This document shows, piece by piece, positions 28,500 to 40,958 of a DNA stretch of 64,000 nucleotides; position 1 is the stretch's first letter, and each line of letters begins with the position of its first letter. Origin of the DNA: Zygnema cylindricum (Eukaryota > Streptophyta > Zygnematophyceae > Zygnematales > Zygnemataceae); the NCBI GenBank assembly GCA_037447655.1, contig JBBHKE010002555.1:186001-250000 (forward strand). Reading direction: 5' to 3'. The notes under the pieces were generated by a model that worked only from the letters and a program-made list of their open reading frames with translations, was not told where the DNA came from and did not search any database. The position numbers were made by a program, and so were the translations under genes.

Positions 28500-30060
28500 C
28501 TCCCCTTAATTCCTAGGCAATTTTCAGTTCTACTCCACTTTCTTTTCTACAATAAATGAGTTTAGGCGACGGAACAGATTTAGTCATCATATCGGCTATC
28601 ATCTGTCCATCTGGTTTGGACATCAATTCGACAATTTTATTTTCCACTTTTTCTCTAACAAAGTTTAGCTTAAAATCCATGAGTTTTACTTTAAAGTGGT
28701 GTTTTGGATTGGCCTCAATAGCAATGTCATCTTGATTAACCCAAAATACATTTTCAATTCCACTCTTCATAAATCCCAATTCTTGAAGTAAACTTTTCAC
28801 CCACATAAATTTTTTTACCGCAGCACAAGTAGTCATATATTCAGCCTCCATTGTAAACTGAGCAATGACCTTTTATTGTCTGCTACTTTCACAATAAACA
28901 CCCTCCCCAAATTTCAAGATACATCCAAAAGTAGATCTTCTGACATGAACATCACCATAACTAGCATCACTGTAAGTGATGATGTCAATATTTCCCCCTC
29001 CCAAATGCAACCATAAATCTTGAGTCCCGACTAGATACATTACAACTATTTTAGTTGCCTCCCTGTCTCTCTTTTTTGGATTGTTAAGACTTCTACCTAA
29101 GACTCAGACCGCTCTTTATTAGATTGTTAAGACTTCTACTTAAGACTCCGACCGCTGCAGCTATGTCCAACCTAGTGTAGTTCATAAAACTATATAAGAC
29201 CACCTACGACCTGTATATAAGGAATTATTTTCATAAACTCACTCTCTTCCTCACCTATCTCATCATTCATTGTAATCACAACTCGCTGAGCATTTTCTTC
29301 ATGCACTTTTTTTAACTCCATAAGAGTTGTATATCAATTAGCCTTCTCCATTCCAATTTTCTCAAGCATATTAACAATTGACTCTTTTTGAGTTAATCTA
29401 ATTATTCTCTTTTCCCTGTCTCTTTCTATCTAAATTCCCAGTATTTTCTTTGCCTCCCCTAAGTCTTTCATATCGAATTGACTTCTCAAATCTTTCTTAA
29501 GTTTTATTTTTATTTCTAAAGACTTACTCAATACCAACAGATCATCTGCATAAACAGCAATATAAATGACTCCATTCTCATCTTCAAATAGGTAAATAGA
29601 GTGGTTTGAGATGATTCTAAAGATCCCAACTTGGTAAGGTACTCCGACTTGATGTTCAATTGTCGTGGTGCTTGTTTTAGTCCATAAAGGGACTTGATAA
29701 ACCCGCAAACCTTGCTCTCCTCCCTTTTCTCCACAAACCTCTCTGATTGCTTCATAAGTATTTGATCCTCCAAATCTCCGTGGAGGAAGGCTGTCTAAAT
29801 ATCCATCTGATGTAATTCCATGTCTTCCTCTTGGGCCAAACTTAGCAAAATTTTGACTGATGGAAACCTCACCACCGGCGCAAAGGTTTCCTCATAGTCT
29901 ATTCCCTCCTTTTGTGTGTACTCTTTTGCCACTAACCGAGCCTTGAGTATCTCAGTAGAGTTATCAAGCTTCAATTTTAACTTAAAAACCCATTTACATC
30001 CAATAGGTTTTTTATCCGAAGGACAATCTACCAACTCCCAAGTTTTAGCATCCATAATTG
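28500..30060 (-). pseudogene. Element H: RT and RNase H
   Basis: Read leftward: KWVFKLKLKLDN near 29970, [24 protein letters not shown] near 29900, and RT active site YADD (IAVYADDLLVLSKS, about 29545) instead of YVDD. RNase H has decayed SYGDV near 28960, EAEYM near 28845 and a C-terminal ADMMTKSVPSPK near 28580. Stops and a 50-bp duplicated stretch (29100-29160) disable it. Confidence 0.85.
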
Positions 30061-31400
30061 AGTTATTTCATCATTTATTGCAACTATCAATCTCTCACAC
30101 TCTTTACTATTATTATCCTCCTAATAAGTTTGAGGCTCATCACGGTGTGTTATTTTTGTAAATTGATTGTGTACCTATTTTTCTTTCAACCTTTTACTCA
30201 TCCTTTTCCCTCTTTCAAATTTTGAAGCGGGTATAGAAGGCATCGTCGGATTCCTTCCTATAGGTTCCTCTACTTCCCTTTACTTTGATTCTGTTCCCCT
30301 TTCAGGTTCTCCCTTTTCCTCGGATTCTATTCCTTGTTCAAATTCTCCTTCCTCTTTGGAGTTTGTTAAGATTCTTTTTTCACTTTGTGCTTCTTTCTTT
30401 TCTTCCTTTTCTGGATGCTCTTCACCTTGGTGAATCACTTTTTGTAAACCTGTTTCTCCCTCCAAGTTCAAACTTGGTAGAACTCTAATTTTCACAACTT
30501 TGTTATATTTGAACAGATCTATTCATTGTCTTTCATTCATGACCACTAAATTTTTTACTAGAATAACCTTTTTTCTTTTTAAGTCATACACTCTATATAT
30601 TTTTACATCATCATCATATCCAACTAAATACCTTGGCTTACCCTTTGCATCTATCTTCCAATTAGACTTGTCCATATCCACACTATATACTTGACTTCCA
30701 AAAAATCTAAGATGAAACACATTCGGCTTTCTACTGGTCCATTTTTCATATACACTTTCTCCCTTTAAAGTTGAGGTGAGGACTCTATTTTTTATGTAGT
30801 TAGCTTAATTTAGTGTTTCAGCCCAAACTTGTTTTCCTGTTCTTTTATCACTTAGCATGATCACAACATTTTCTCTTAATGTTCTATTTAGTTATTTTGC
30901 AATTTCATTTTGCTTTGGATTATCAGGTACGGTTTTTTGATGTTGAATTCCCTCTTCTCTTTAATATTCCTTAAATTTATTTGAGGGGTATTCCCCCCTA
31001 TTGTCAATTTTTATCCTCATTATAGAGGTTTCGTGTAACCTCTCACTCCATGCCTTGTATTCTTTAAACACTCTAAAAACCTCACTTTTGGTTCTTATAA
31101 AATATACCTTCGACTATCTTGACCAGTTATCAGTGAAGGTGAGCATATACCTCTTTCCACCGGCTGATGGAAACCTAGTTGGCCCCTACACATCAGTATG
31201 GACAAGTTCTAGAATCTCCTCTCCTTTAAAGGTTGTAGCTTTCGAGAAGGGAAGCATATGGAGTTTTATTTGAGCACATCCACTGCAGTCATCCAATATT
31301 ACCTCATTATTGTATTATAGCCCATCAACTATCATTTATTTCTTATTTCCTCTAGTCTGTCAATGTGAACATGACCCAGACGCTTATGCCATAACATCTT
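30061..31400 (-). pseudogene. Element H: integrase and Glu/Lys-rich linker
   Basis: The integrase core is recognisable by homology to A: LHMLPFSKATTFKGEE near 31240, SVGGKRYMLTFTDNW near 31150, RIKIDNRGEYP near 31000 and a decayed Glu region near 30900. The C-terminal block FGSQVYSVDMDKSNWKIDAKGKP lies near 30650-30710. A highly acidic linker (30280-30495) separates it from RT. Confidence 0.82.
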
Positions 31401-32104
31401 CTCATTTATACACGAGTACAAAAATCCTTCCTCTCCATTACTTAAAACAAGTTTGAACATTCATTGCCCACCCTTTTGAGCTATAAAATATAATTCACCA
31501 TTGAAGCTAGCTGTAAATATCTTTTTTTTTTGTCACAAAGTCATTCTCATCTAAGACCGATGAAGAAATAAATTTTTTACTTTACTTGGGTATATGAAGA
31601 TCATCTGAGAGGGTGACTATAGAAGTTTTTCCATCTACTTACACTTTCAAATAAACAGATCCTACCAGGCCAGTATATACTACTCTCCCATCCCCACACT
31701 ATATTTCTACTAAAGGAATCTTCCTCAATTTTGTGAACCATCTTTTGTCTTTACACATGTGCATTGAAGTACCTAAATCAATTATCCACCGTTCCTCTAG
31801 TGTCTCCCTCATACCTTTGAATACAAAATTTTGCTTCCTTGGTATTTCCATTTGATTTACTCCTTTGTTAATGCAGAGAAGCTCTTCTATCACCTCTTTG
31901 TTGCTGTTCTCTTTGTTGCTTTTCACTTGCCCGTATTTGATACTTAAATTTTCCAATCTGGTGTAGTTAGCCATGGAATGTCCCAGTGTTTTGCAAAAGT
32001 GACAAACACTTGTCTTTAGAGCTCCTATTTTTTGTTCACTGGGTCGTCCTCCTCTTTTTTCCTTAAATATTTCGCATTCACCATCCTTTATGGCCACGCT
32101 TGGT
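31401..32104 (-). pseudogene. Element H: gag-deleted 5' end with zinc knuckle and protease
   Basis: From the PBS leftward: MGPLPSVAIKDGECEIFKEK, then a zinc knuckle region (CHFCKTLGHSMANY, last Cys lost), pre-protease region and protease DLGTSMHMCKD (about 31755). The whole N-terminal and central Gag, about 230 codons in element K, is missing with the frame kept across the junction. The identical junction in E means the deletion preceded their duplication. Confidence 0.82.
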
Positions 32105-32119
32105 AGTGGGCCCATAACC
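32105..32119 (-). promoter_or_regulatory. Primer-binding site of element H
   Basis: The complement reads GGTTATGGGCCCACT, directly inside the LTR end at 32120; the initiator-Met anticodon-type PBS is intact. Confidence 0.8.
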
Positions 32120-32521
32120 TAAAATTTTGTGGACTCCGTTGCCCCATAGAATGTGCGGTTCACAAGTAGCCACTAGGATAGCATCAACCCACTTTAGTTT
32201 CCCCAATAATAACAGCCACCCTGGCAGGCAAATATTTTGACCACTCTCACCACTATGAGGACAAGGCTCTCGTGAAACCAGCACATAAATAATCAGTGAA
32301 TTTATAATCAGTGAATTTGCTCCCCTGAGAAGTTGGTTATGGCTGGTCAAAGATGACCTTTATAGTTACAAGATCTCTACGAGAGAGGTACTTGAATTTC
32401 ACAAAGTCTTGGTTTGCCTACTCACGACTACCTATTATTAAACCCTAGTCCAAGAGGAATACTATATAGTACAAAAGGTACAGTGAGCAAAGTACTTATT
32501 GTACGACCATTGTACGACATG
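32120..32521 (-). repeat. 5' LTR of element H (truncated)
   Basis: R/U5 and core promoter only. It matches the shared E/H LTR up to the GTACGACATGGC block at 32521, where it switches to another LTR subfamily. Leader hairpins are visible (CAGCCACCCTGGCAG near 32213-32228). Confidence 0.82.
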
Positions 32522-33203
32522 GCCTGATGCCCAATCTTAATTCTCTACTACTGGTGTTCAGAACCAATCACAAGAGTGTAAAGTATGTGAAGTACAACTG
32601 CCGCGGTACTTCTTGTATGGCCATAGTACGGCATGGTCGTCCTTCTTATGCTTGTCAGTTTTTGATCCATGGCGGCTCTTCCAATAATAACCGTTGTCCA
32701 CACATAGCTTGCCACGTGTCGTCTACTGACGTTTAGCTTACAAACCGCCAAAATATCACTCTGGTGCATCGGCTCCACTGTGCGCTGTCCAATCAGAAGT
32801 CGACATTTAATTACGTCTGTTTTAGTTCAATGTATTTTCGTTTTGTAATCCGTTTTTAAAGAGTATGTAGATTGGTACCCCGTCTAATTATGATTTGAAC
32901 TCAGTACATGTATCGTTTTGCCAATGCTTTCGTTGATAATGCGTACGACTATTAGTGGTTCACACACCCAAGTTTAAATCCAGCCAAAGGCATCATTTTG
33001 GTCATCGGTCTGCCTTTCTGCCTATTTCTTTCTGCCTTTCTGCCTATTTCTTTCTGACTATGGGGATAGCCATGGTTTCAAACTCTCTTCCTATCTAAAT
33101 TCTAATTTAAAAATTGAATATTAATTACTTTTTTTCAACACATAGTATGACTTACTCTTTTTATTTTTCCAATATAGACATAGAAAAAACATAAATTTCA
33201 ACA
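32522..33203 (-). repeat. 3' LTR of element J (U3 part)
   Basis: A J-type LTR lacking its leader. It carries the GTAC cluster (32588-32630), CCACGTG (32712), a tRNA-like module on the plus strand (CGTTGATAATGCG 32931-32943 and AGTTTAAATCC 32971-32981), and ends AATTTCAACA at 33203, followed by a reverse polypurine tract. Confidence 0.75.
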
Positions 33204-35145
33204 CTCCCTTTATTTTCTAGTCTACTTTTCTTTCAACTCCCACATTTTTTTTTTCTTATTTTCTTTTTCTTCTTTCTTTTCTCCTTATAAAACTTTAAGT
33301 GAATACCCTCGTATTTAAAGTAGTATATTAGATGAGCCGAAATAAACTTTGCATCTTGTTGATCACACATTTTATTTTGCATGCCACTTTTCATAAATCC
33401 GAGCTCTTAGAGCAAGGATTAATCCACTTCATCCCTTTTTCATCCGAGAAAAATCCAAAATTCCCGTTTGCAATTCAAACAGCCAGCCCAATCCCCAACT
33501 TGCAACACATACCAAGATGCTAACCCTTTTACAAGCACACCATTTTAAATGGCATCACTCCCATTAGTGATGTTAAATCGATTACCCCCCAAATTTATCC
33601 TTAAATCAAGAGTCCCCACTAAGTTCCTCATAAAATCTACACCTTTTGTACTCATATATTTTTCCATCATAATTACCCCATTTTTTTACTCATATGTTTT
33701 TCCATCATAATTACCCCATTTTTTTACCTTTCCTCACTCTCTCCCGAGGAATTCTTTCCAGTATCACTATCTATTTTGATTCCAAACAAATATTTCTCCT
33801 CCCCTAAACCTTTCATTAAATATTCTTCTTCTCCCCTATCCTTTGGAGCCCCCTCTACTTCTCCCTTTTCCAAAGAATCCGTTGAAATTCTTCTTTCGAC
33901 CAGTTTTCTATTTCCAAAATATCTATGAAAATATCCTCATTATTTTGAACTTCCTCAAGTACCTATTTTCTCTTTCCTTCCCTTTTACCTCTAAAATCAC
34001 ACTGTTACTTTTGTGGAATTTCTGTGTGTTTTTCACTCTTCCCCATACTACCGATGTGGAGAAGCTCCAAAATATCTTCATCCTATTTCTCCTTTTCCCC
34101 TTCTTCCTCCTCATTCATATTCCAACTTCTATTTTTTTCCAAACAAGGGCATTCTGCCATATAAAGACCCGAATCCCTACAAAAGAAGCAAACCTTCTTT
34201 TTGAAGCTCCCTTTTGTTTCCCTATTCCTCTCTTTCAATCAAAATTCTGATAATGTTTATCTTTATATTTCTTCCTGTCATCACGCTTCCGCCAATCACA
34301 ATTATCCCTCTCATCACGCTTCCGCTAGTACCATCATTCCTCTCATCACGCCACCATCATTCCTCTTATCACACTTCGGCCAGTCACCACCATTTGTCAG
34401 TGCATTCACCGTGTCACTTCCCTTACGAAGCTCCAAAGTGCTTTCCCTCACAAGAATCATCACCATGGTAATGCTCCAAATCTATGAGGAGCAATCCATT
34501 TCTTGCGAACGGATAATTGTGTTTTCGTACTCATCTAGAAATCTTATAATTAGGGTGTTAATCTTTCTCTCTTTAGATTTCATATATCTTGCACTAGAAA
34601 GCTCAATGTATAACGCAACAATATCCTTGCTAAACTCTATCATGCTACCGTTTTATAAACATAGGCCTCAATTTCTTGTTCAACTAACTATTTGAATTAA
34701 TGTTTTCCAAATTTTTGAAGACTTTGTTAGGTTTATAAGAGTGATAGCTATATACTTAGACACGCTGCTAAGTATGGGATATTTTGCTAGAGTGTTTTTG
34801 TACTCCCAAATTTTAGTGTCATTCTCTTCAGTTTTAGTTATAATCCCTATAAGTGGAACCGTAGCCGAGAGCCTAGCTCCCCTCACCATAGGTGATCCCT
34901 TTCCCTTCTCCCCTTTTCCCTTTTCCTTGGTAATGATTTTCCCTTCACCTTTCGTTGCATGTGAACTGTGATTGGTTTTATGGGATGCCCCAGATGATTC
35001 TCCATAGTGAGTTCCTCCAACGCTCGATGGCAGACACCTCACTTGTCCCGAAACAATTCCCCATAAGTGCTTTTCGAAAAACAATCCATCCATTGTGAAT
35101 TCCTAATAAGTGAAGTATGTTTTATCAAACATAGGCACCGTAGAT
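33204..35145 (-). pseudogene. Element J: pol-gutted copia element with gag remnant
   Basis: Read leftward from the PBS: Gag N-terminal part (LFFEKHLWGIVSGQV, 34680-35093) with acidic/Lys-rich stretch and ENDTKIWEYKN, further decayed gag to about 34280, then only about 1 kb of residual pol. Short recognisable pieces are an RT scrap (ILGI-like near 33790) and RNase H scraps near 33330-33560. The layout equals that of element K (57426-60910), so both descend from one deleted element. Poly-pyrimidine runs (33240-33290) add to the decay. Confidence 0.75.
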
Positions 35146-35160
35146 GGTCGGCGTATAACG

Positions 35161-36026
35161 TGTAATTCTATGGGCCTGATTGCCACACAAAATTTAAAGA
35201 TCCAAAAAAGCTCATCTAGATAGTGCCGACTCCAGGTTGATAAAACCCAAATGACTTACACTCTAAAATTTCGAACCCGAATACACCTTCACCTGTGTGA
35301 AAGAAGCCATTCTGTGCTTCTGTTCCCTCACAGAATGCAAAGTTAGATTATGAGTATTTGGATACATTCCCCCACTTTGACCTTCCCTTAGAAATGCCAC
35401 CACCCTAGAAATCAGAAACTCTAACTAATTAAACCCCTATGTAGCCTAGACTCCCTCGAGTCCGCAGCAAAACGAATCACTGAAAATGGTCAACTGAGTG
35501 AGTTGTAATTCAAAGGCAAAGTTTGCCGATTTATATAGATGTTCTCTTGGAGATAGGCGGCAACCTAAGATTTGTCTTAGTCCAAATGCTCTCTTTTTAA
35601 CTCTCAACTACTATTGTACACAAGAAATCAAAAGAGTGTAAAGTACGAGAAGTATTACTACCATATTATTTTTTGTCCAGCCATAGTACAACATGGTCGC
35701 CCTGCTGAAGCTTGCCAGTTCCTAAGACATGGTTGCTCTTCTCGCAATTACCGCCAACCATTCATGGATTTCCAGGTGTCATCCACCTAATTTTAGCTTC
35801 CAAATCGCCAAAAGATTACTCTGGTGCATCAGCTCCACTGTGCCTTGTCTGATCAGAAGTCGACATTTAATTATCTCCGTTTAAATTCAATGTATTTTAG
35901 TTTTGTAACCCGTTTATATAGAGTATGTAGATTGGTATCTTGTTTAATTATGAATAGAACTAAGTACAAGTATCGTTTCGTCAATTTTTTAGTGGATAAG
36001 GCGTACGACTATTAGTAGTTCGCAGA
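35161..36026 (-). repeat. 5' LTR of element J (truncated at U3 end)
   Basis: Starts TGTAATTCTATGGG next to a degenerate PBS (35146-35160). It contains leader hairpins (GACTC-GAGG-GAGTC type near 35450-35463), promoter core and the first half of the tRNA-like module (TAGTGGATAAGGCG near 35990). It is broken at about 36026 where element L starts. Confidence 0.78.
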
Positions 36027-37752
36027 TTTTTCCTAAACGAAACACAAGGATGCCTTCCATACCGGCGTTCGATTTTGAAGGGGGAAGAAGAAGTAGTAAA
36101 CGACTTCAAGAAAGACAAGTAAATAACCAACTCACAAAGATGTCTCACCCAGATGAACCTCAAACATGTTTAGAGGCCATAAACACCCCAGAAAGTAGCC
36201 GGTAGATCACAACTATAAATGAAAAAATGACCTCCATCAAGGAATTCAATACACAAGAGTTGGTAGGTTGTCCACCGGACCAAAAACCGATCGAAAGTTA
36301 GTGGGTTTTTAAACTTAAATTAAACCCATGTAATACCATTGTGAGGTACAAAGCTAGGTTGGTTGCAAAAGGTTATACTCAAAAGAAGGGAATAGACTAT
36401 GAAGAAACCTTTGCACCTGTAGTCAGATTTCCTTCTGTTAGAATCCTCTTCAGTTTAGCCGCAGTAGAGGATATGGAAATACACCAGATGGATATTAAAA
36501 CGGCCTTTTTGCATTGAGAGTTGATAGAAGAAATTTACATGAGGCAACCGGAAGGATTCGTGGAAAGTGGGGAAGAAAACAAAGTTTGCAAACTGATAAA
36601 ATCACTCTATGGGCTTAAGCAAGCCCCGCGACAGTGGAATATAAAGCTCGACGAATTTTTGACCGGTTTGGGGTATATCAGAATTAGTTCAGATCACTCT
36701 ATATATCTATTTGAGGATGAGAATGGAGTGATATTTATTGCTATTTATGTTGATGATTTGTTGGTGTTAAGCAAGTCCTTAGATAAGATTAACAAACTAA
36801 AACAATATCTTAGAAGTCGTTTTTATATGAAAGATCTCGGCAAAGCGCAGTATATTTTGGGAATTCAGATGTAGAGAGATAGAGGGAATATGATTATAAG
36901 ACTAACTCAAAAAGAAGCAATCGGTAAGATGCTATAAAAAACTTAGATGGAAAAAGCACAGGATGTCAACTCCCATGGATCTGAAGAAAGTGTCTGAGGG
37001 GAGTGAAGAGAGAGGAATATTGATCACTAATGATGAGATGGATGAGAAAGAACTAAAATTTATGGAAAATATCCCATATCGACAAATTGTAGCCAGTTTA
37101 ATCTATTTTATGAAATGTACCCGTCTGGATATACCTGTTGCTGTAGGTGTCCTTAGTAGAATTTTATATGAACTAAGAAAGAGAGACTAGGAGGCTGCAA
37201 AAAGGGTGACGAGGTATTAGGTGCGGACAAGGGAATTGTGGTTACATTTGGGAGGGCAGCACACTGACATCACCACCTATAGTGATGCTAGGTATAGGGA
37301 TGTGCCTTTCAGGAGGTGTACGATTGGATATGTGCTGCAAATTGGATCCGACGCATGTTGTTGGAGTAGCAAGCAACAAAAAGTAGTTGCTCAGTCCACT
37401 ATAGTGGCTGAATATATGGCATCGTTAACTGCTACCAAAGAATTAATGTGAATTAAATCTCCTCTTGAAAAACATGGGTTCATGACGTTTGGAACTCAAA
37501 ATGTTTTTTGTGATAATCAAGCTGCTATCTCTATTGCAGCTAATCCAAAAAATCACTTCAAAGCTAAACATATTGATATTAGAATAAGCTTTATCAGAGA
37601 AAAGGTTGATAATAAAATCAATAAATTCGTTCATAAAACTGATAGAGAAATTATTCCAGGCATGATGACAAAACCAGTGCCTTCCCGTAAGCTGATTTAT
37701 TGCAGAGAAAAGTGTGGATAAAAATTGAAAAGTGACTAGGTATTAAAGGGAG
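36027..37752 (+). pseudogene. Element L: linker, RT and RNase H (5'-truncated)
   Basis: Begins in the linker before RT (PSIPAFDFEGGRRSSKR). RT shows [51 protein letters not shown] and an intact YVDD (about 36745). RNase H shows the WSDA/SYGDA region in decayed form near 37280, FCDNQAAISIAANPK and the C-terminal MMTKPVPSRK. In-frame stops at about 36205, 36517, 36870, 36937, 37187, 37218, 37450 and 37718. A polypurine tract precedes the LTR. Closest to element D. Confidence 0.9.
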
Positions 37753-38638
37753 TGTTGAAAAGTGGTAACTAAAATTTCACTTGTATATTTTTGTTTTAAT
37801 TTAAAGAGAGAGAGTGAGGATCAAAGGCACGCCATAGTTGCCGCCATATTTAGAAAGTGGCAAATTTTGAAGTAGAGGATATTTTACCAAAATGTTGCCT
37901 AAGTCGAGATTTGAACCTAGATCTATATATCACTATGTAGTAAAGCCTTATCCACTAAGATGTTATCGGAACGATACATGTGCCAGGTTTCAAAGATATA
38001 TAAACAATAACGGGACGGCAAATTAACACTAGACTCACGAAGAGGAACAATTCATACATGTACGCGAATTTGAACCGTGTAAAATTTGTTTTGATCAGAC
38101 GGTCGGTATTGTAGCCGCCACGCGAAGTGAGATTTTAGCATCATTTGGAGATAGCGTTGTGCGGTGCCACTTTGCACCACATTATTTGATATTGGAGAAG
38201 ATGGGAGGAGGAACCATGGCTCTCGATTTGACATGAGTCACTTTGTAGACCATGTCGTACAATGGCCGTACAATAAGTACATCACCAATTGTACCTTCTT
38301 GTACTATATAGTGTTCCTATTGGAACAGGGTTTAGCAGTAGGTAGTCGTGAGTAGCCAGACCAAGACTTAGTAATATTTAGTTACCTCTCTTTAAGAGAA
38401 CTTGTTACTATAAAGGTCATCTTTGACCAGCCATAACTTACTGCTCAGGGGAGCAAATTCAGTGATTTTTTTTGCGTTTGACTCAAAAGAGTCTTGTCCC
38501 CACAGGGCTGAGGGTGGTAAGAATATTTGTGTTCTTGAGCGGCACTTATTCAATGGGAAAGTGGAAGGGGCAAATATTTTCCTAGAGGTTTTACATGGGC
38601 TACTCATTCTGTGGGTCAATGTAAACCAGAGAATTTCA
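37753..38638 (+). repeat. 3' LTR of element L
   Basis: An 886-bp LTR, TGTTGAAAAG to GAATTTCA. It has the tRNA-like module at 37900-37960, GTAC cluster near 38245-38310, a promoter core near 38380-38415 and leader hairpins near 38445-38500. It abuts the reverse-strand gag of element M, into which L inserted. Confidence 0.92.
37900..37960 (-). other. tRNA-like module in LTR of L
   Basis: The complement of 37944-37959 reads CTTAGTGGATAAGGCT and that of 37906-37919 contains GGTTCAAATC. Same place as in D. Confidence 0.68.
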
Positions 38639-39537
38639 CACTCCGCCATACAGTGCCCTTTTTTCTTACAAAAGTGACACAAACCCTTGGGAGCCCTCGG
38701 TTTGAACTCGTCGGTCTGACTTTTTTGCTTCCCCCCTCTATAATTTTTGACCGGTTTCCTAGGGTCCTTGGTCCTCCAATCGGTGATAGCTGCCAAGGCT
38801 TGCCCACTCTCTCCTCCCTTTCGGATCTCAATCGTATTCTCCCAAATGAGAATCATTTCTACCACTAAATCCCATATCCACATAAAGTCCGGCAAGTCCT
38901 ACACACGGTTGAATATGGTTTTCAACTTATCTGGTACTTCATGAGCAAGCAATTAACCTTTTCTTTTTTTCTTTCTACTTTTGAAGCACTTTCTTGTTCC
39001 ATAAAAAGTGTAGCAAACTCATTGCAAAAATCCAACATCTTCCCCCTTTTGTGTACATACTCATTAATATTCTGATCAGATAATTGCTATTGCTGAATTG
39101 TACCACTTTGATACATCTTTATAAGAGCCACCCAAAGGTCAGATGCCCTCTCTACCAAATGAGGAGATGCAAGCCTTTGAGTAAGATGGCGGAGGATGAA
39201 GTGTTTCGCCGCCATATTGTTGTAGTCCCAAGTATCACTATCATTCTCCCCATTCCTCGGACAAGGTGACATGAATGCTGAACTTGTTGCTATTAGTGTG
39301 ATCGTCTCTTTGTCTTTTCCTTTGTCCACCACCTCCCCTTCTGTTGTCTCCTCCGTTGGAGATGGATCCGCCTTTCTCATGAATCTGCTTCCTCGAAAAC
39401 CAGGAGGGATGCCAAGACTTGATCGACCCCTTACTCGTCCACTTACTAATCCCCAAATCATTTTCTCGCATAGAGCTCTTGTCATCATACTTTTCCAGTA
39501 TATGAAGCTATTTCCATTAAAGATGGGAGCTCTAGAG
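38639..39537 (-). pseudogene. Element M: gag (3' part cut by L)
   Basis: Read leftward from the PBS: QVMGPPSRAPIFNGNSFIYWKSMMTRALCEKMIWG, a frame that matches A, through ENDSDTWDYNNMAAKHFILRHLTQ; a stop or shift near 39087; then VQDLPDFMWIWDLVVEMILIWEN and CHFCKKKGHCMAEC near 38640-38690, an intact zinc knuckle. The LTR-borne start codon is mutated (ATG to ATA near 39573), leaving the PBS AUG as the first Met. The rest of M lies beyond L and is missing. Confidence 0.88.
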
Positions 39538-39552
39538 GGTGGGCCCATAACC
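39538..39552 (-). promoter_or_regulatory. Primer-binding site of element M
   Basis: The complement reads GGTTATGGGCCCACC, identical to element A, adjoining the LTR at 39553. Confidence 0.85.
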
Positions 39553-40585
39553 TGCAACTCTGAGACCTCTATAGGTCCTCAGAATGGGCAGCTCACACGA
39601 AGCCTTTAAGATAACCCTGACCACTTTATGTTTTAGCAAGAAGAACGTCACCCGGACAGGCAAAATATATGACCACCTTCACCCGTGTGAAGGTAAGACT
39701 CCCCTTAGTCGATAGCAAAAAGAATATCTGAATTTGCTCCTTTGAACTGTAAGTTATTGAGGGTCAAAGTTGACCTTTTGTATAGATGCTCTCTCGGAGA
39801 TAAGGTCCTATCTTCTTAATTTTTCCAAGTCTTATCTCTTGCTAAAACTCCATCTACCGATGTACAGCACGAATCAAAATCTTGTGTCAAACAGAAAGGT
39901 ACACGTGCCGGTGTACCTTCTGTACGCACATTAAACGACATCGCCAAAAATTCTACACATGTCATATCTGGATTCGTTCCCGTAATCCACGAAGACGCCG
40001 CAATCCAATGTGTTTGTCCCACGTGTCATTCGATGTGGCGGTGACCGCAAACCACCAAAATCCTATTTTGCAATCTTGGCATCCTTCGCGGCTGTCTGAT
40101 TAATACCGGGTTTCAATCTTAGTCGTCATGAATACTTGCGCGTTATTTGTTTCACATTAGAAGCAAATGCGAGATATCTGTTTCGAGATGTTCTCTACCC
40201 CGTAAAAAACAAACTCTATCTATGTCATAATATTCTGTTAGATGAATTAATCTATGTGTGAACAATTATATAGTTATCAAATCCTATATCATCTGTCTCT
40301 AGTCGTAGAATAATCAGTTAAAGCTATTGGCTACCCGCAATTTGACAGTCAGTAAGTTCCATGACTAATCTTAGGTACGTCAATTACCCTTTTAGTAAAT
40401 CTACCAAACTATTGTCTGTTTCCCTCTAGATAGCATAGGCAGCCATGACTCTAGCTCCCTCTCCAACCTTCATTGGCTGAACAAGTGTGGGAGTTTGAAG
40501 AGAGGAGTTAGAGGCAGACAGCCTCTGCTTGTTTTTTGCATTTTACAAAACCTACAAAATACTAAAAGAACCTTTAATTTCTACA
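39553..40585 (-). repeat. 5' LTR of element M (A-type)
   Basis: A 1033-bp A-type LTR with the full module order, ending TTTCTACA at 40585 on the boundary with the non-copia island. The leader array is partly eroded (GACTC hairpin near 39700). The tRNA-like module is near 40320-40385 and strongly eroded. Confidence 0.9.
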
Positions 40586-40958
40586 CGCACACGATGTCAC
40601 GCACGAGCGCACAATATCATGTATGCAGGTAAGATATTTTGCCGCGCGTCTATGATTTTCTCGCTCGTCCGTGCGACTTCACGACGATTCACTTACTTGT
40701 GACTTGAACGGGATTCGCGTACACGTCTATTTGAATTCATTTTTTTTTTTTGCAACTACTGTTTTTTTTTCGTGCGGAGGTACACAATTTTGGAGTATAG
40801 ATGTGAAATATCGTTTAGGTGGCGCATCGCGATTTGCAAAGTATTTCGTGCGGTATGCTTTGTTTCATGCGTATGCACGTGATTTCGAAATATAGACGTG
40901 GAGTATCGTTTGGAGGCAAATCGCAATGTTTGGGCGACGCTTTGATACACTTTATATA
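40586..40958. other. Non-copia island, left part, with GCACG-rich 20-bp repeats
   Basis: No LTR or copia coding sequence. The first about 100 bp consist of degenerate units of about 20 bp built on GCACG plus an AT-rich half (for example ACGCACGAGCGCACAATATC). Beyond that come poly-T runs (40740-40770) and further scattered CGTGC motifs. Related repeats occur at 47530-47750. The sequence continues at 42040, on the other side of a solo LTR. No gene seen. Confidence 0.6.

Noticed and set aside
33843-34250. A membrane protein from the Phe/Leu-rich open frame
   Set aside because: It is the antisense of the Glu/Lys-rich residual pol of element J; the same antisense frame appears in K.
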